Assembly: GCA_021432635.1 (NCBI GenBank)
Contig: MU270102.1
Span: forward strand, 62,001-126,000
Length of the DNA: 64,000 nucleotides
Direction of reading: 5' to 3'
Source of the DNA: Thozetella sp. PMI_491
Lineage: Eukaryota; Ascomycota; Sordariomycetes; Chaetosphaeriales; Chaetosphaeriaceae
Below the pieces are notes generated by a model. It was not told the origin of the DNA. It was given only the letters and a program-made list of their open reading frames with translations, and did no database searches. Of this stretch, positions 34,246-45,236 are shown piece after piece (positions within the stretch are counted from its first letter, which is position 1; the number at the start of each line of letters is the position of its first letter). The translations under genes and the position numbers were made by a program.

Positions 34246-35447
34246 TTTCGAAGAGCGGTGTGCGGGGAGAATGAAGTGATAGTTGTGTGTGGAACGGGGC
34301 ATAGAGCGGGAACGGCCGGGCTAAATGGGCTGGGAGCGGGGATGGTTCATTAGGCAAGTGTGCGTCATGTGCGTAGGACAATGATCTTCATGATCGACAT
34401 TCCCCAGCGCGGAGTCGCCTCTTATAACTACCCCAAGGCGAACTCTGCACGTCGGCCCCTGCAGAGACAAATCTGCTGCAGGAAGGGACACTGGAAATGC
34501 AAATCTTGTTACCCCTGCCGTAGCGCGTACATCTGGACAACGACAAAGTCGAAAGTCTTTTGGCGGAAGCTCACCTTCGGCTGCGTAGGCTAATTCTCTC
34601 TCCTTAGCCACATCAAAAACCGGGAAGCATCCCAGGGCCCCCATTGGCCAGACGTCCGCTAAAAGAGCGTATGGAGGCTGGCAGATCCCCGCAGAGTCCC
34701 CAAAACCAGTGCAACACGACAGCGTAATCATCCATCGTCTGCTTAGTGCGCTGTATCCACTAAGATAGAGACCCTGACATTCAAGGCAACATGATCGACA
34801 AACTTGTTCCGAGGTCGTACCATGATACCACGGGAAAGCAAAACTTGGTGCCCAGCCGGACAGAGCGAAGTTCGGTGGGGATTTCTTAAAATCTCACGGA
34901 CTCTAGTGCTCGCCCGGGCTTGAAAGAGATTAACGAAGGAATCGATAAGCCACCGTATACTGCTAATCCGCTCCTCTCAATATCCCCCGAATGGCAATAT
35001 GTGCGCTAGCATCCGGGAACCCCCCATCTCACTCTAGCGGCAACAACTCGCTACCCTAACAAGTCGCGAATCCTGTAATTCTGTTGGTCTACTGGGCTAA
35101 AGACCCCTATGGGTAAGATGAAGCAACTACTGGGGACGGGTGTGCTAGTACATATGAGAGCATTCTGGAGCGGAGAAGACTTGACGTTGAGAGCAGGCTA
35201 GGGGTCCTTGTTGCAGAGTAGTATTGAGAAAATATCGCAAGCTTCGGCCATAGACCACACGGTCAGCGGAAGAGAAAAATAAGGATCCAGCTCGCGAGTT
35301 CCTCGTCGTATCACAGTCGTGGCCAAGCCTCATCAAATTTCCTTGTTCTCTCGTCATAGCCCAACAAAGAAAATACATGCTTGGAATGAAAGGCTATCCT
35401 GCGGCCCTAGTGAGACAACACAGGCTCATGCAGTAGCCTAGCCTCCG
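34246..35447. other. Intergenic interval, no supported gene
   Basis: No convincing frame. It contains the promoter of the DUF7907-like gene and the 3' flank of the six-Cys gene. Confidence 0.5.
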
Positions 35448-35716
35448 CTAACAGGGTCCAACGGCGTGGAGCGGACAGTCCGAAGAGTGCAGAGGCGCTT
35501 CTAGTAGTCAGCAACTTAAAATCGTCTGAGAAGGGCCGATCTCATACCGGTAGGGACATCCCAAGCAGGGCACCACACAGTTCCAACTTGACAATAGCAG
35601 TTGGTGGCTACGCAGTTGTTGGTTTGCCGGGCCACGAGGCTCACAGGTACCGGTATCGAAGGAGCTGCGATGACAGGACCGACGGTGATGAGTGCGATAA
35701 CAATATTGAGCTTCAT
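35448..35716 (-). CDS. Small secreted six-Cys protein, effector-like
   Basis: Two exons (35716-35548 and 35500-35448) give 73 residues. The 47-nt intron has GTATGAG, TTGCTGAC and CTAG. An 18-residue signal peptide (MKLNIVIALITVGPVIAA) is followed by a short pro-like segment (PSIPVPVSLVAR) and then a mature part with exactly six Cys: NNCVATNCYCQVGTVWC and, across the junction, SDCPLHAVGPC at the very C terminus. Splicing replaces a Cys-free tail with one that adds two Cys, and this supports the model. A TATA-like TATATAA lies about 65 bp upstream. The short, secreted, even-Cys design fits apoplastic effectors or antimicrobial peptides. I do not recognise a family and no target can be named. 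Confidence 0.65.
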
Positions 35717-35779
35717 GATGTGCTTTGATGGGTGTTCTTGGTTTCTTGCCGTAGTATTCTTGTCTTGAGGTATTAGGGG

Positions 35780-35788
35780 TTTATATAT
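35780..35788 (-). promoter_or_regulatory. TATA-like element of the six-Cys gene
   Basis: TATATAAA on the minus strand, about 65 bp before the start codon at 35716. Confidence 0.5.
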
Positions 35789-38085
35789 TAGCGAACGATA
35801 GATATCCCAGCTGGCGCACGTTTCCGTGACTGGTATTCAATGTTTACGAATTCTAGGCAGATTAGGTACGCCTAGGTTGCTTTAACTTCCACTCACAGGA
35901 TGACACCGAGGCGTTATGGCAATAGAGCAAATTTGGCAGCACCATAGTCATGTGCCCCCTCCCTTCAATGTTGCTACGCCGCCGGCTGCCATGACACAAA
36001 CCTGGCAAATTAGAGCAAACAGCCATAGTTCATGTGAAAGAACTATTGCAACCGGCCAACTGCGTCTAAGGTTAAAGTCGCTGTAGGCAGCTGCGGCACA
36101 GACCGAACCACATTCGAAGCGGCCGACATAACCCGGTGCAAGATACTGTCTCGCCCCAGCGCTTTGGGATGACTTGTTCTAGTGCCTAGGAATTTCCATT
36201 TGGCTAGAGATTCTTAGCCTTACTACAAACGTCGGACCAAGGATCAACTAGTCGCAGAGGCCGGTCGTTCACTTAGATAGGGTAGAGCTTCTCAAGAGAG
36301 TCCACCCATTTAGATGAATTTCTTTCGATAATTGCTGAAGTCAAACCTAGCAAGATGGATTGGTACTTAGCCGATCTACCGGCACGAAGGACACAGCGTC
36401 CGGGTAATTCGGGCTTGAGGGCCATCTCACGCTACAACAGTCGGGGCCAAATAATTTCGTCTAGAAGCCTAATTTAAGTGCCATCAAAGCAGAGGCCAAG
36501 GCAGCGGTGGCCAGGACAGGACAAAGGCCAGCTGCGCCATGCGGCCGCGACCTGGTAATGCGAGGAGTGCAAGGCCGGCCAGAGAGCTGGGCTGTTTCAA
36601 CCTTATTTTGGATGCATATATTTGCCCTTTCAAACATGGAATCATGATGTATTTGCCAAAGAGACGAACACCCAAGCTGGCAAGTGCCCGGTCTAGGCAA
36701 CCAATTGCTAGGAATAAAGCCTTGGTAAGTCGGCTGCCAAGTCGATCTTTGGCTAAATTTAGACGTAGTATTCGCTGGCGTTTTTAGCCTTATGCTCGCT
36801 CCCTCTGCCACAAATCTTTTGATTTTGGGCCGCCTATCGTTCTCTATTTTGTGAGCTCACTAACCAATCGCCCATGCCTAGAAGCGGTAACGCTGCCCCG
36901 TCTGGGGCGGAGGTCAGCATTCGTCCGTTCTCTCTCTCGTACTCCATGGAGGCTCCGAGTCAAGCCACACGAAAGAGTGGGGTGTCCAACTCTGAGATTG
37001 GCTGGAGACTAGGTCGCATAGAGAAATATGTTTGAGGATCACGGCGCGGACTGCTGTCAGCTCACGCCTCGGTGCCACCCGAGATGCTCTCCCCGCAAAG
37101 AACCCCGAACATTTGCAGCTGCCAGCCAGCTTGTGGCTGGAGCAAGCAAGCCAATTAGATCTTCCGGGTTTGGCCCCAGGTCAGCCATCTACACCTCCCG
37201 CCCGTCGCGAAGTAGGGTCTCGGAGCCTGCCGATTCGCACCGTGGCCGGGTCGGTTCGCTGAGCCGGCGGCCACGCGACCGTGATTCGCCGCTCAGGCCG
37301 TCGAGCCGAGCCTCAGCTCTGTTGATGGTGCGAGGCGGTGAGCTCGGCCATGTCGACCAAGCCTGCTGGAATAAGATGCATTGCTCGTCGATTAGAAGGG
37401 AATGCGACGTTGCAGTCGAAGGAAGACCGCGATGACGACGTATGGCAACCTATAGTCCCGACCCAGTGCATTCCCCATCGAGACCCGAATTGAGCTATAC
37501 GACATGGCTTTCCTACTCCATACGCCACCTCGTGTGTTTTTTCCCCCGCGTGGTGCTATCTATAGAGATCACGGGAACATAGTTGGATGCTAAGATTCTA
37601 AGGCGGGCGCTGGCAAATACGAAAAGATCGTCTGCTGGAGGCCTAGTTAGAAAAGTGCGAAAGCCGACGACTTGCCCAGTCCGGAAATAAAAGAAAATAA
37701 GCTCCCTGAACAGCGGTAAGTGCTTAGCGTGGCGGGACTGGAAGGCTCTGATATAATACGGTAATGAGGCTGAGCTCGGATACGATCCAACTAGACCCAA
37801 CTAAAAGCCTGTCGGCCGAATCCGGCCTGGCCTGGCGCCATCCGCCTTCGCCGGGCTTGTGGCGCGCCCGAAACGCTGCACGACAGAATAGAGTGGTGAC
37901 ACTTAGCTGAGTCCGCAGCCCGGCCACTGGACGCCAAAGATAGATCTCGTGAGCTTTCTGGCTGGATGGCGAATGGCATCGGGCCGTAACGCTCGGCACT
38001 TGAGACTCAGCCTCTGTCAGCTGCACCATTTCACTTCTTGCATTTCGTGCATCTCTTCGTAAACATAGGCAGCAAGACGAGTAGG

Positions 38086-38093
38086 TATATAAG
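38086..38093 (+). promoter_or_regulatory. TATA box of the 38222 gene
   Basis: TATATAAG about 135 bp before the start codon, followed by an ACA/CTC-rich leader typical of highly expressed fungal genes. Confidence 0.6.
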
Positions 38094-38221
38094 GTCGCTG
38101 CCTCCACGACTTAGACCAGCAATCTCTCATCACAACCATCCAAACATCTCAGCCTCTCGCACTACAAAGCACATCTCACTTCCCATTCCACATTAATATC
38201 ATTACGATATCTCCAGTCACT

Positions 38222-38648
38222 ATGCAGTTCCTCACCATCGCCGCTACCGCCCTCTTCTCGGGCATGGCCCTGGCCGCCCCTGCCACTGCCAACACTGTCG
38301 CCTCCCGCCAGAACTACCCCAGCATCCCAGTGACCTTCAACGGTGCTGCCGATGCTTCCTTCACCATCGTTGTCACCGGCAATGCCCAGCCGGTCCCCAT
38401 CGAGAACCCCCTGAGCATTACCTCCATCTCCATGGAGGGCCGCGCTTCCTTCTGGTGCACGTCCTACGGAATCGACGGCAGCGTCACCCAGCTTGTCGCC
38501 AGCGAGGTAAGATCCCATGAGAACATTTTCCGTCTTGTATGCATGAAGCATATCCCAAACGATGTCTAACACGAGTTTATAGCAAGACGTGCCGGTTGGC
38601 CCGCCCCAGACCCAGGTTTCCATCGTCTGCGGTGCTCCTCCTTACTAA
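38222..38648 (+). CDS. Small secreted two-Cys protein
   Basis: Two exons (38222-38506 and 38583-38648) encode 116 residues. A signal peptide (MQFLTIAATALFSGMALA) precedes a mature domain of about 98 residues that starts after a Kex2-unlike linker (APATANTVASR). The mature part has beta-rich hydrophobic alternation and only two Cys (FWCTSYG and IVCGAPPY), placed to form one disulfide linking mid-domain to the C terminus. Codons are strongly C-ending, and a TATA box and leader precede it, suggesting high expression. It looks like widespread fungal secreted proteins of unknown role; an interaction with a host or the cell wall would be guesswork. Confidence 0.75.
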
Positions 38649-39126
38649 ACGTTTCTTCAAGATCTGAGACTGTTCGAGGCGGCGAGGGGTCTAAATGTTC
38701 CGGATGGGTAATGAACGGGGTGGCGGATCGGTTTGCATTGGGAAACATAGAAGAGGGCATTTCTGAAGCGCAAAGCGACATAGGAGACTTTGCATCACCC
38801 AGGTGACCGGATATACTCTCCAATAGCTTCAATAGCTTCAATAACTTTCATTTAATTCACATCAATCACTCCTGCGTATGCCAACAGAGTCGTGAGACAA
38901 CTTGCAAGGCTACTAGCCACGATTGACTCGGCAACAAAACCCGAACACATGCACACCAAGTGGCGAATAGGAGTTGAGGCGAAGAACCAAGTAATATGAG
39001 GAGCAAAGCAATCTGCTGGGATATTACTACGGTATCAAAAGACGGTGATGGAATGAGGCCGTTGAAGGTTCTGAGGTATCGATGAATACCTAAGTAATCA
39101 TGAGAATTCGCTATAGAATAACAGCT
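38649..39126. other. Convergent intergenic spacer
   Basis: Spacer between two 3' ends. A short tandem caatagctt repeat lies near 38820-38842 and could be part of a 3' untranslated region. Confidence 0.45.
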
Positions 39127-41168
39127 CTATTTGAGACGACGAGTCAAGCTATCGAGCCATCTCCAAGCTTTTTCCACGTTTGCCTTGAAATTTTTGAAAT
39201 CTCTACTCTCGACCTCCTGCAACGCATCATTCGAGAGGGTCGTACTAGCCTGAGATTCAATGGTGAGATCATACACAAAACCGCCATTAGTCTTGATCCT
39301 ACATGAAGCGGCAGACGTCGCAGTCGAAGTGTCCCCGTGCTGCCGGGAAGTACGACCTTCTCGCGAACTCGCCACCTGCCACCTGTCGATTAACGAGTAC
39401 CCAACAAGGGCCCAGAGCTGCTGAGGATCAACCTTTTCGAGGTAAAGAGTATCCGAGTTTATAATGAGGAAGATGGCAGTGATTGGCTCGCCGAAGCCAC
39501 GGAATTTCAGATCCAGCTGTGTGTAGTGAGATACAACTACGGGAATATTGTGATTTGTTGTGTCGAGTGAAGTCGCAAGTGGACGCATCGCAAGTCCTAG
39601 GTGCTCGGCAACTGATCGAGTGAGGAAAGAATACTTGCTTCCGGTATCCAAAACTGCACGGACAGGTCGAGGGTGTAATTTTTTGTCTACCACCAAGGCA
39701 GAAATCCAAGGCCGGCTCGTGGGCTCCAGAGGCTCCAGAGGCTCTATCTGCGCATCTTGTCTGAGCCACCTGTGCGCTAGGATATCTGCAGCTGTGATAC
39801 GCTTCTCTGGGTCGTATTTAAAACACTTGCACATCAAGTCGTAAAAGAGATCGACCTCTTGTCTGCTTATGGGTGCGGCATTTTCTGCCATCCATTCCTG
39901 CTTTACAAGTCCGTGGCGGAACGCGTCCTGGGGAAAGCTCGCAGTGAAAGGTGCCGGGCCCATATCTTTTTCCTTCCCCTCTCCCAAGATTTCGCTACGT
40001 TTGAGATCCCTGATTTCTTCGATGTACTTTCGCAGTGGTGTGCGAAATGGCCGGTAGTCGTCAGAGAAGGTGTGAGAGTCAGAGCAATCCTGTTCCGTGT
40101 CATGAACCGGCCATCCGTTGTCGTCAAAGAAGACAGTCTTCCAGCTTCGAAATGGAAGCCCGCCTAGAACCTCCTGCATTCTGCAGACGACGTTGCTCGG
40201 CGTATCGGGCATGTCGTAGAAAAGGTCCATCCCACCTCGCATCCGAAAAATTATGCATCCCAGCGCCCATATATCGGCCGGAGGACCGTTGCGTAGCTCA
40301 AATATGCTCTCCGGGGCAAGAAATATTGGTGGTATGCCAAGAAGGTCCGATGGCGGCTCTTCGACGGTATAGGCCTGATCAAAGTCCATGACATATACCT
40401 TACTAGAGAGATATCGAGCGGGTAATCGGCTAAGATCCATAGCCTGCACAGCATTTTTCGGTGCTCTAGAGATAGACTCGGTATCCTCTTCGTCCCGCAG
40501 AGTAATCTCCTGTGTTTCAATGGGAAAGATTTCCCAAATTTGACCCTCGGAAAGATCATCCAGCTGGGTAGAGAGCCCTTGGGAAATGTTGCGAGGGGTG
40601 AGATCTGGAAGTTATTGGTATCAATATGGCAACGTTCGACAGGGATAGACCAGGACGAAGACTTGCCTCCGTGACATATGTTGTAGGAATGCATAATTTT
40701 GAGCGCCTCAGCAATCTGGCGCGAAAAGTCCTTGGCGTACTCCGGATATAGCCTGTGGGACGGGTCGCTCAAGGCTGCCAGAGTCAAACCTAGGACTGGC
40801 AACACCTGGCATAGATGCCGACCGTTGGGGCTTTTGATAAAGAAACGTTCATATTCGGCTAGAAAGACATCTGGGAAGAGCTTCTGGAGAGGAAGGACGA
40901 GTGCCGACCGGGCATCGTACTCGGTAGAACCATCGGCAGTGACGATTTTGAGGGCGACATAGCGATTCTTATTCAGTTCTCGAGCGAGCCAGACAGTCGA
41001 GAAGCCACCCCAGCCCAACTTATGGATGATCTTGAATCGTTTCTCGAGGACTTGGCTGATTTCGACAGGACAGTAGCCTCCTTCGCAGTATGCTTCTGGA
41101 TCCTCCGCATCCACTTGGTCAAGTCCCCAGTATCGATCCCCCATCAAAGTATATGTTTCTATCGGCAA
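39127..41168 (-). CDS. SRPK-like protein kinase fused to a retropepsin-like domain
   Basis: Two exons (41168-40667 and 40604-39127) encode 659 residues. The intron has a non-canonical GC-AG pair (GCAAGT ... TTCCAG). The kinase part has the glycine loop GWGGFSTVW (52-60), the VALK lysine (Lys74), the catalytic loop HGDLTPRN with Asp168 and Asn173, DFD in place of DFG (241-243), APES (264-267) and ADIWALGC; the split-lobe layout with a long insert recalls SR-protein kinases. The C-terminal third has RAVLDTGSKYSFLTRSVAEHLGL with the DTG triad at 487-489 and ALVGYSLI at 567-569, the flap-side pattern of retroviral-type aspartic proteases. A PLEPLEP linker joins the two. Activity of both parts is plausible, not shown. 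It diverges from the Gly/Tyr-rich gene at 41795. Confidence 0.82.
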
Positions 41169-41794
41169 CAGATTTCTCTGGTTAGTTGATGAGCGCGAAT
41201 ATCGCGGATGGGGTGACGGCGCAAACGATGCAAGCGGTGAGTTGTAGTCGAGAGACGAGGCTGAAGAGGAGCCGCTTCCGGGCGGGGTTCAGCCGCTCTT
41301 ATAACCAATCAAACTGTCGTCCTTGGTGATTACATAAGAATCCTTAAGGTCCTAGTTAAACATTTGAAGGCTGAGGGACGGCTGGCATATTGTCTCTCCT
41401 TAGTACGTACGTGCCTAGGTAGGTAGCTACTGGCCGACCCGGGGGACAGTGCTCTTTTTATGCACTTTTCGGTGCCCAACTTCGCTGCCCAAGGCATTGC
41501 TATGGGAGATTCGCATCGCTAATGGACGCCCTGTACACACCCTCTTTTCTCGCTTCCAGCACATTGCAGTCACATTGGCTCTTTATGTAGCGCGGCAGAA
41601 GGACGCCGGAAGTAGGTAGCAGCACGTTAGTGGCACCACGTGTGTGCACCGCGAGGCTCGTCATTTTTTTCCCGCAGCACTCTGTCTTCAGCCGCATAGA
41701 GAGCATGTCTATATATTTTTCTTGCCGATAATCGCGGAATCTTGTGGTGCATGCCTCCTGAAGCTGGAAGGCTGTTCGCTCATATATCACTGCT
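41169..41794. promoter_or_regulatory. Divergent promoter, kinase-retropepsin and Gly/Tyr-rich genes
   Basis: A 626-bp region between outward-facing starts. It contains a CCTAGGTAGGTAG motif near 41412. No operator could be defined. Confidence 0.4.
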
Positions 41795-43045
41795 ATGGCT
41801 TCTCAGGACCTGCGAAAACCACTATATGAAAATGGAGAGCCTCAACCGAAATTAGTAGTGGATGAGAGCAGCGTTTCTTTCTCGTTTCAAACCCCTATTA
41901 CCGATGCGCAATATGCAGAAGCGCTTGAGAGGATGTCTCGAGGCGTCGCAGCTCGGCTCGGCTATACTTCTGCCAAGATAACGTGAGCCATTTCTCTCCA
42001 CTTAATCGTCTTCAATTTGTCTATGATTTCCACCGTTTGTGACAATGTACACAGTAAGGAAATCCATGACACGACAACTGGCGGCGCCCATCGTGGTAAA
42101 GGCCGTGGCAAGGTCGTGAGGAGTCCGGCTCCACCGCACATCACTCTTGAAGTCAAATCTTCGCATTTCCCCTCAAGCAACACAACGCTGCATGTCAACG
42201 TGACTCTGAAGACCCCAAACGGCGGTCAAAATTTTGAGATTAATGCGCTCCGGCGTAACGATCCAAACATATACCCGAGTGGGTATCCATATAGTGATCT
42301 TCGGGCTTCAGCATACACAATGGTGCGCGATAAGCAAACCCCAGTGGCAGCCTACGAAGATATGTACCTTAAATGGGAGAAAAGTGAAACGAAGAAGGCA
42401 AGACGGAGGGGAAGAGCTACGGGGAACAGCGGTGACTGGCCTGAGGAAGGGGGAGATCCGGGCGCCGGCACGGCTGGGCCCTCTGGACCCGCAGGCGGTG
42501 GACACGACGCCAGGTCAGATCCATCGCATACCTTTCAAGATGACTCTTCCACTTTCAGCGACCCACAAGGAAGCTCGAGCTCTGGAGACACAACAGGAGG
42601 TCAACATAGCTGTGCGGCCATGGGAGGAAGTATCCCTGGCACTGGGCATGTGGGAAGTGCTGCACATAATTCTAAATACCCAGGAGGGGCCATCTACGGC
42701 TCTGCCCCTAACCCAGACCTCGAATTTGGCTTGGACCCCGCAGGAGGGCTTGGCTATGGTCACGAATACGCAGGGAAAGCCGGGTATGAACAAGCTGGGC
42801 AAGTGAACTATGAGTACGGAGGACTGGCACCGCCTGGGTATGGGCATGAAGAACAGCTTGGGTACGGGACCGCACAGCCTGGGTATGTATACTCAGAACA
42901 AATTGGATATCGGAACGGAGGACAGCCTGGAAACTGGAACGGAGCACAGCCAGAGGCTGGATACGCAGGACAAATTGGATATCGGAACGGAGAACAGCTT
43001 GAGTATGGAGACACACGGCTAGCTGGGTATAACACGCAAAACTAA
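41795..43045 (+). CDS. Unknown protein with Gly/Tyr/Gln-rich low-complexity tail
   Basis: Two exons (41795-41982 and 42055-43045) encode 392 residues. Residues 1 to about 180 look folded: they contain SFQTPITDAQYAEALERMSRG, a basic patch (GAHRGKGRGKVVR) and a segment rich in beta-type alternation (ITLEVKSSHF...LHVNVTLKT). A short basic KKARRRGR could be a nuclear signal. The C-terminal ~200 residues are disordered: first Gly/Ser/Asp/Pro-rich, then imperfect repeats around QIGYRNGEQ, PGYGHEEQLGYG and AGYNTQ. Such tails often drive condensates or adhesion. No family is recognised. The gene shares a promoter region with the kinase-retropepsin gene, so a common function is possible. Confidence 0.7.
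42741..43040 (+). repeat. Imperfect Gly-Tyr coding repeats
   Basis: About ten degenerate copies of a ggatatcggaacggagaacag-like unit code for the Gly/Tyr/Gln tail; the best two copies share ggacaaattggatatcgg at about 42897 and 42968. Confidence 0.6.
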
Positions 43046-43535
43046 CTGGGCATGGACATGGAGACATAGTAGGGGGTGAGGAGATTTTGTGTTGGTAGTT
43101 GGATCTGAATATCGCTCCTTGGTGAGCAGTGAGGCAAATAACGGCTGATTTAATAGCAGTACGGTGCATTTAAGTCATTACCAGACCGTGAACCGTAGTT
43201 ATTTGCCTTATTTCAATCCTTAGCGGAGTATTTTATGTCTATATTAAGTCGTCTATGTCAGACTCACTTACGCCCTCAAGCTCGCCGTAAGGCCAATACA
43301 CTTTTGCTTAGCCGAAATCTAGATCTGGTATTTGCTATCCAAAAGGCCGCTTGTAAAGTGGATGAAGTGGAGGGTGTTACATTCTTATTCAACTGTCGCA
43401 CTGTGTGCCTTGGTAGACCTGACGTTAGTCGGGAGTTGCCTCTCTTGCGGTAACTCCGATACATACACTCCAACAAATAGTTCCTCACTGCGTAACCACC
43501 TGCCTAGACTCTGCATGGTGTCTTGCTGCTCCTTC
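43046..43535. other. Convergent intergenic spacer
   Basis: About 490 bp between two 3' ends; nothing recognisable. Confidence 0.5.
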
Positions 43536-45236
43536 CTACATCGGCTTAGGCTTTTCCTCCGACGATGGTCCGTCATCTACTCTGACCGGTTCTTCGCCAA
43601 GTAGCATCCGCTCCCGGATGTAACCTGGGATCACCGGGTCATCGGGTAAGAACCCCTCGGTTGTCGCCATGTACTCCCATGCAGTGCTGGTGTCTTCATG
43701 CCCATCTGGATACAGCTTTGGTGGGAAAAGCCTACTCAGTATGTAATATACCACCGCAGAAGTCACAATCGACAACAGGAACCCGGTGTTGTAGACGTTC
43801 ACGGCTGTCTGGCTGATGGACCCCGGCCTAATTGCTCCCGAGATGCCGGAGATAACCAGAACCACGCCTGACACCCAGGCCCCCGCAGCCCGGAGGTTGA
43901 CGCCTCCGGTGTAAAAGTAGGGTGATGCCTTATCAGCCCGGTACAAGGATGGTATGTGCAAGTTGCCATTGCGCACGAGCCAGTAGTCGACCATCATGCA
44001 TGCCACTACCGGGGTAATAAAGCATAGGTAGGAGCCGAGGAACGTCAGGAAGTTTTGCGCCGAGTTCACCAACAGCCACGGCACCACTGCCCAAATCAGC
44101 AGATTGCACAGGATCTGGCCACGAACGATGGTGAAGTAAGAAGGAAACAGAGCCGCCAGATCGCACCCTATGGGGATGGCGTTGCTGGAGATGTTGGTCA
44201 CAACGGTGGCGAACGCCTGGATGAAAGCGCCAAGGAACACCAGCGTCCTGGTGCCCGGGCCCCAGTAGGCATCCAGGACGGCAGAGTAAAAGTCCCAGAG
44301 GTTCCAGAAAGCCTTCCCGAATCCCTTTGCCCCCGCTGCCGTAGTGAACAGCCCGATTAGAATTACCAGCGGCTTGCTGATGAACAATCCAAACACCAGC
44401 GGCGACATGTCCCTCGGCCGCTTTCCGTATCGAGCCAAATCCGCAATATTCACCATGGGCGGCACTACGCCACTGACGACGGTGTTGATCGCACGCATGA
44501 ATGACCAGCCGAGATCGCTGCCCGACACATATTTCGCGCTTAGATTCAGCTCGACACCGTTGAACGTGCGGATTGCCCAGATCATGGTTACTAGGTAGGC
44601 GATGGGCGATAGGAACGACTTGACGGCAAAGACCGGCCCGGCCTTGCTGGGGTGCATCCAGGCCGAAGGGAGCTGGAGCAGCCAGGTGATGAAAAAGGCT
44701 GCCATCTGGGCGGTTGTGATGCCCGCCGACGCCGGGAGATGGTTGGGCATGTTCTTCCAGCTGCTCCCGAAGATACAGCGGAGGGCGACGTCTAAGAGAC
44801 GGCTGGCGTAGTACGTCTGCGTTCCTTCGTAGAATATGGCGACAATCATGCGGATGAAGACGAAGAAGTACGCGCCGTAGACGCCAGCAGACGAGCGCAC
44901 CATGACAGGGAACCCGACATGGTAGCGGGAAGGGCCGCGCGAGTTGAAGAAGAGGACGATACAGCAGAGTAACGTGCCGACGAAGGACGCGATGATGATG
45001 GTCCACCACGAGAGGCCGATCGAGTACAAGCTGCTGCCGATGTTGTAGGTTGTCGGCGAGAAGGCGATTGAGAATTGGAAGAAACCGAAGTACCAGGCAG
45101 ACCAACTGCGGTCTTGGGGCGGGGATGGCTCTAGATCGATATTTGATAGTGGTCCGTACTTGGTATCGAGCTCGTCGCTCGACTCCTTCGTCCTGGCGGC
45201 CTCCTTGAGCCGAGTCACAGCGCTTTGTCCCGCCAT
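43536..45236 (-). CDS. NCS1-family permease (purine/pyrimidine/hydantoin/allantoin type)
   Basis: A single exon, 566 residues from ATG 45236 (AAAATGG context); an upstream ATG at 45275 would add 13. The family pattern is clear: SWSAWYFGFFQFSIAFSPTTYNIGSSL in helix 1, GPSRYHVGFPVMVRSSAGVYGAY, VSGVVPPMVNIADLARYGKRP, and ITPVVACMMVDYWLVRNGN. This matches the Fur-like branch of fungal NCS1 proteins, proton symporters for uracil, allantoin, uridine or hydantoins at the plasma membrane. The next gene upstream on the same strand is an Asp/Glu-racemase-family enzyme, which in this superfamily includes hydantoin racemases; together they suggest uptake and processing of a ring compound. Substrate is inferred only. 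Confidence 0.9.
   Translation of the reverse strand: MAGQSAVTRLKEAARTKESSDELDTKYGPLSNIDLEPSPPQDRSWSAWYFGFFQFSIAFSPTTYNIGSSLYSIGLSWWTIIIASFVGTLLCCIVLFFNSRGPSRYHVGFPVMVRSSAGVYGAYFFVFIRMIVAIFYEGTQTYYASRLLDVALRCIFGSSWKNMPNHLPASAGITTAQMAAFFITWLLQLPSAWMHPSKAGPVFAVKSFLSPIAYLVTMIWAIRTFNGVELNLSAKYVSGSDLGWSFMRAINTVVSGVVPPMVNIADLARYGKRPRDMSPLVFGLFISKPLVILIGLFTTAAGAKGFGKAFWNLWDFYSAVLDAYWGPGTRTLVFLGAFIQAFATVVTNISSNAIPIGCDLAALFPSYFTIVRGQILCNLLIWAVVPWLLVNSAQNFLTFLGSYLCFITPVVACMMVDYWLVRNGNLHIPSLYRADKASPYFYTGGVNLRAAGAWVSGVVLVISGISGAIRPGSISQTAVNVYNTGFLLSIVTSAVVYYILSRLFPPKLYPDGHEDTSTAWEYMATTEGFLPDDPVIPGYIRERMLLGEEPVRVDDGPSSEEKPKPM

Larger units (their letters stand above)
35717..38221. other. Long intergenic interval, no supported gene
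   Basis: About 2.5 kb. A GC-rich stretch near 37050-37430 gives a long frame without protein-like composition. No element ends or exons could be supported. Confidence 0.45.

Noticed and set aside
37028..37435. 135-codon Arg/Ser-rich frame
   Set aside because: Composition follows local GC richness; no family features and overlapping frames are equally open.
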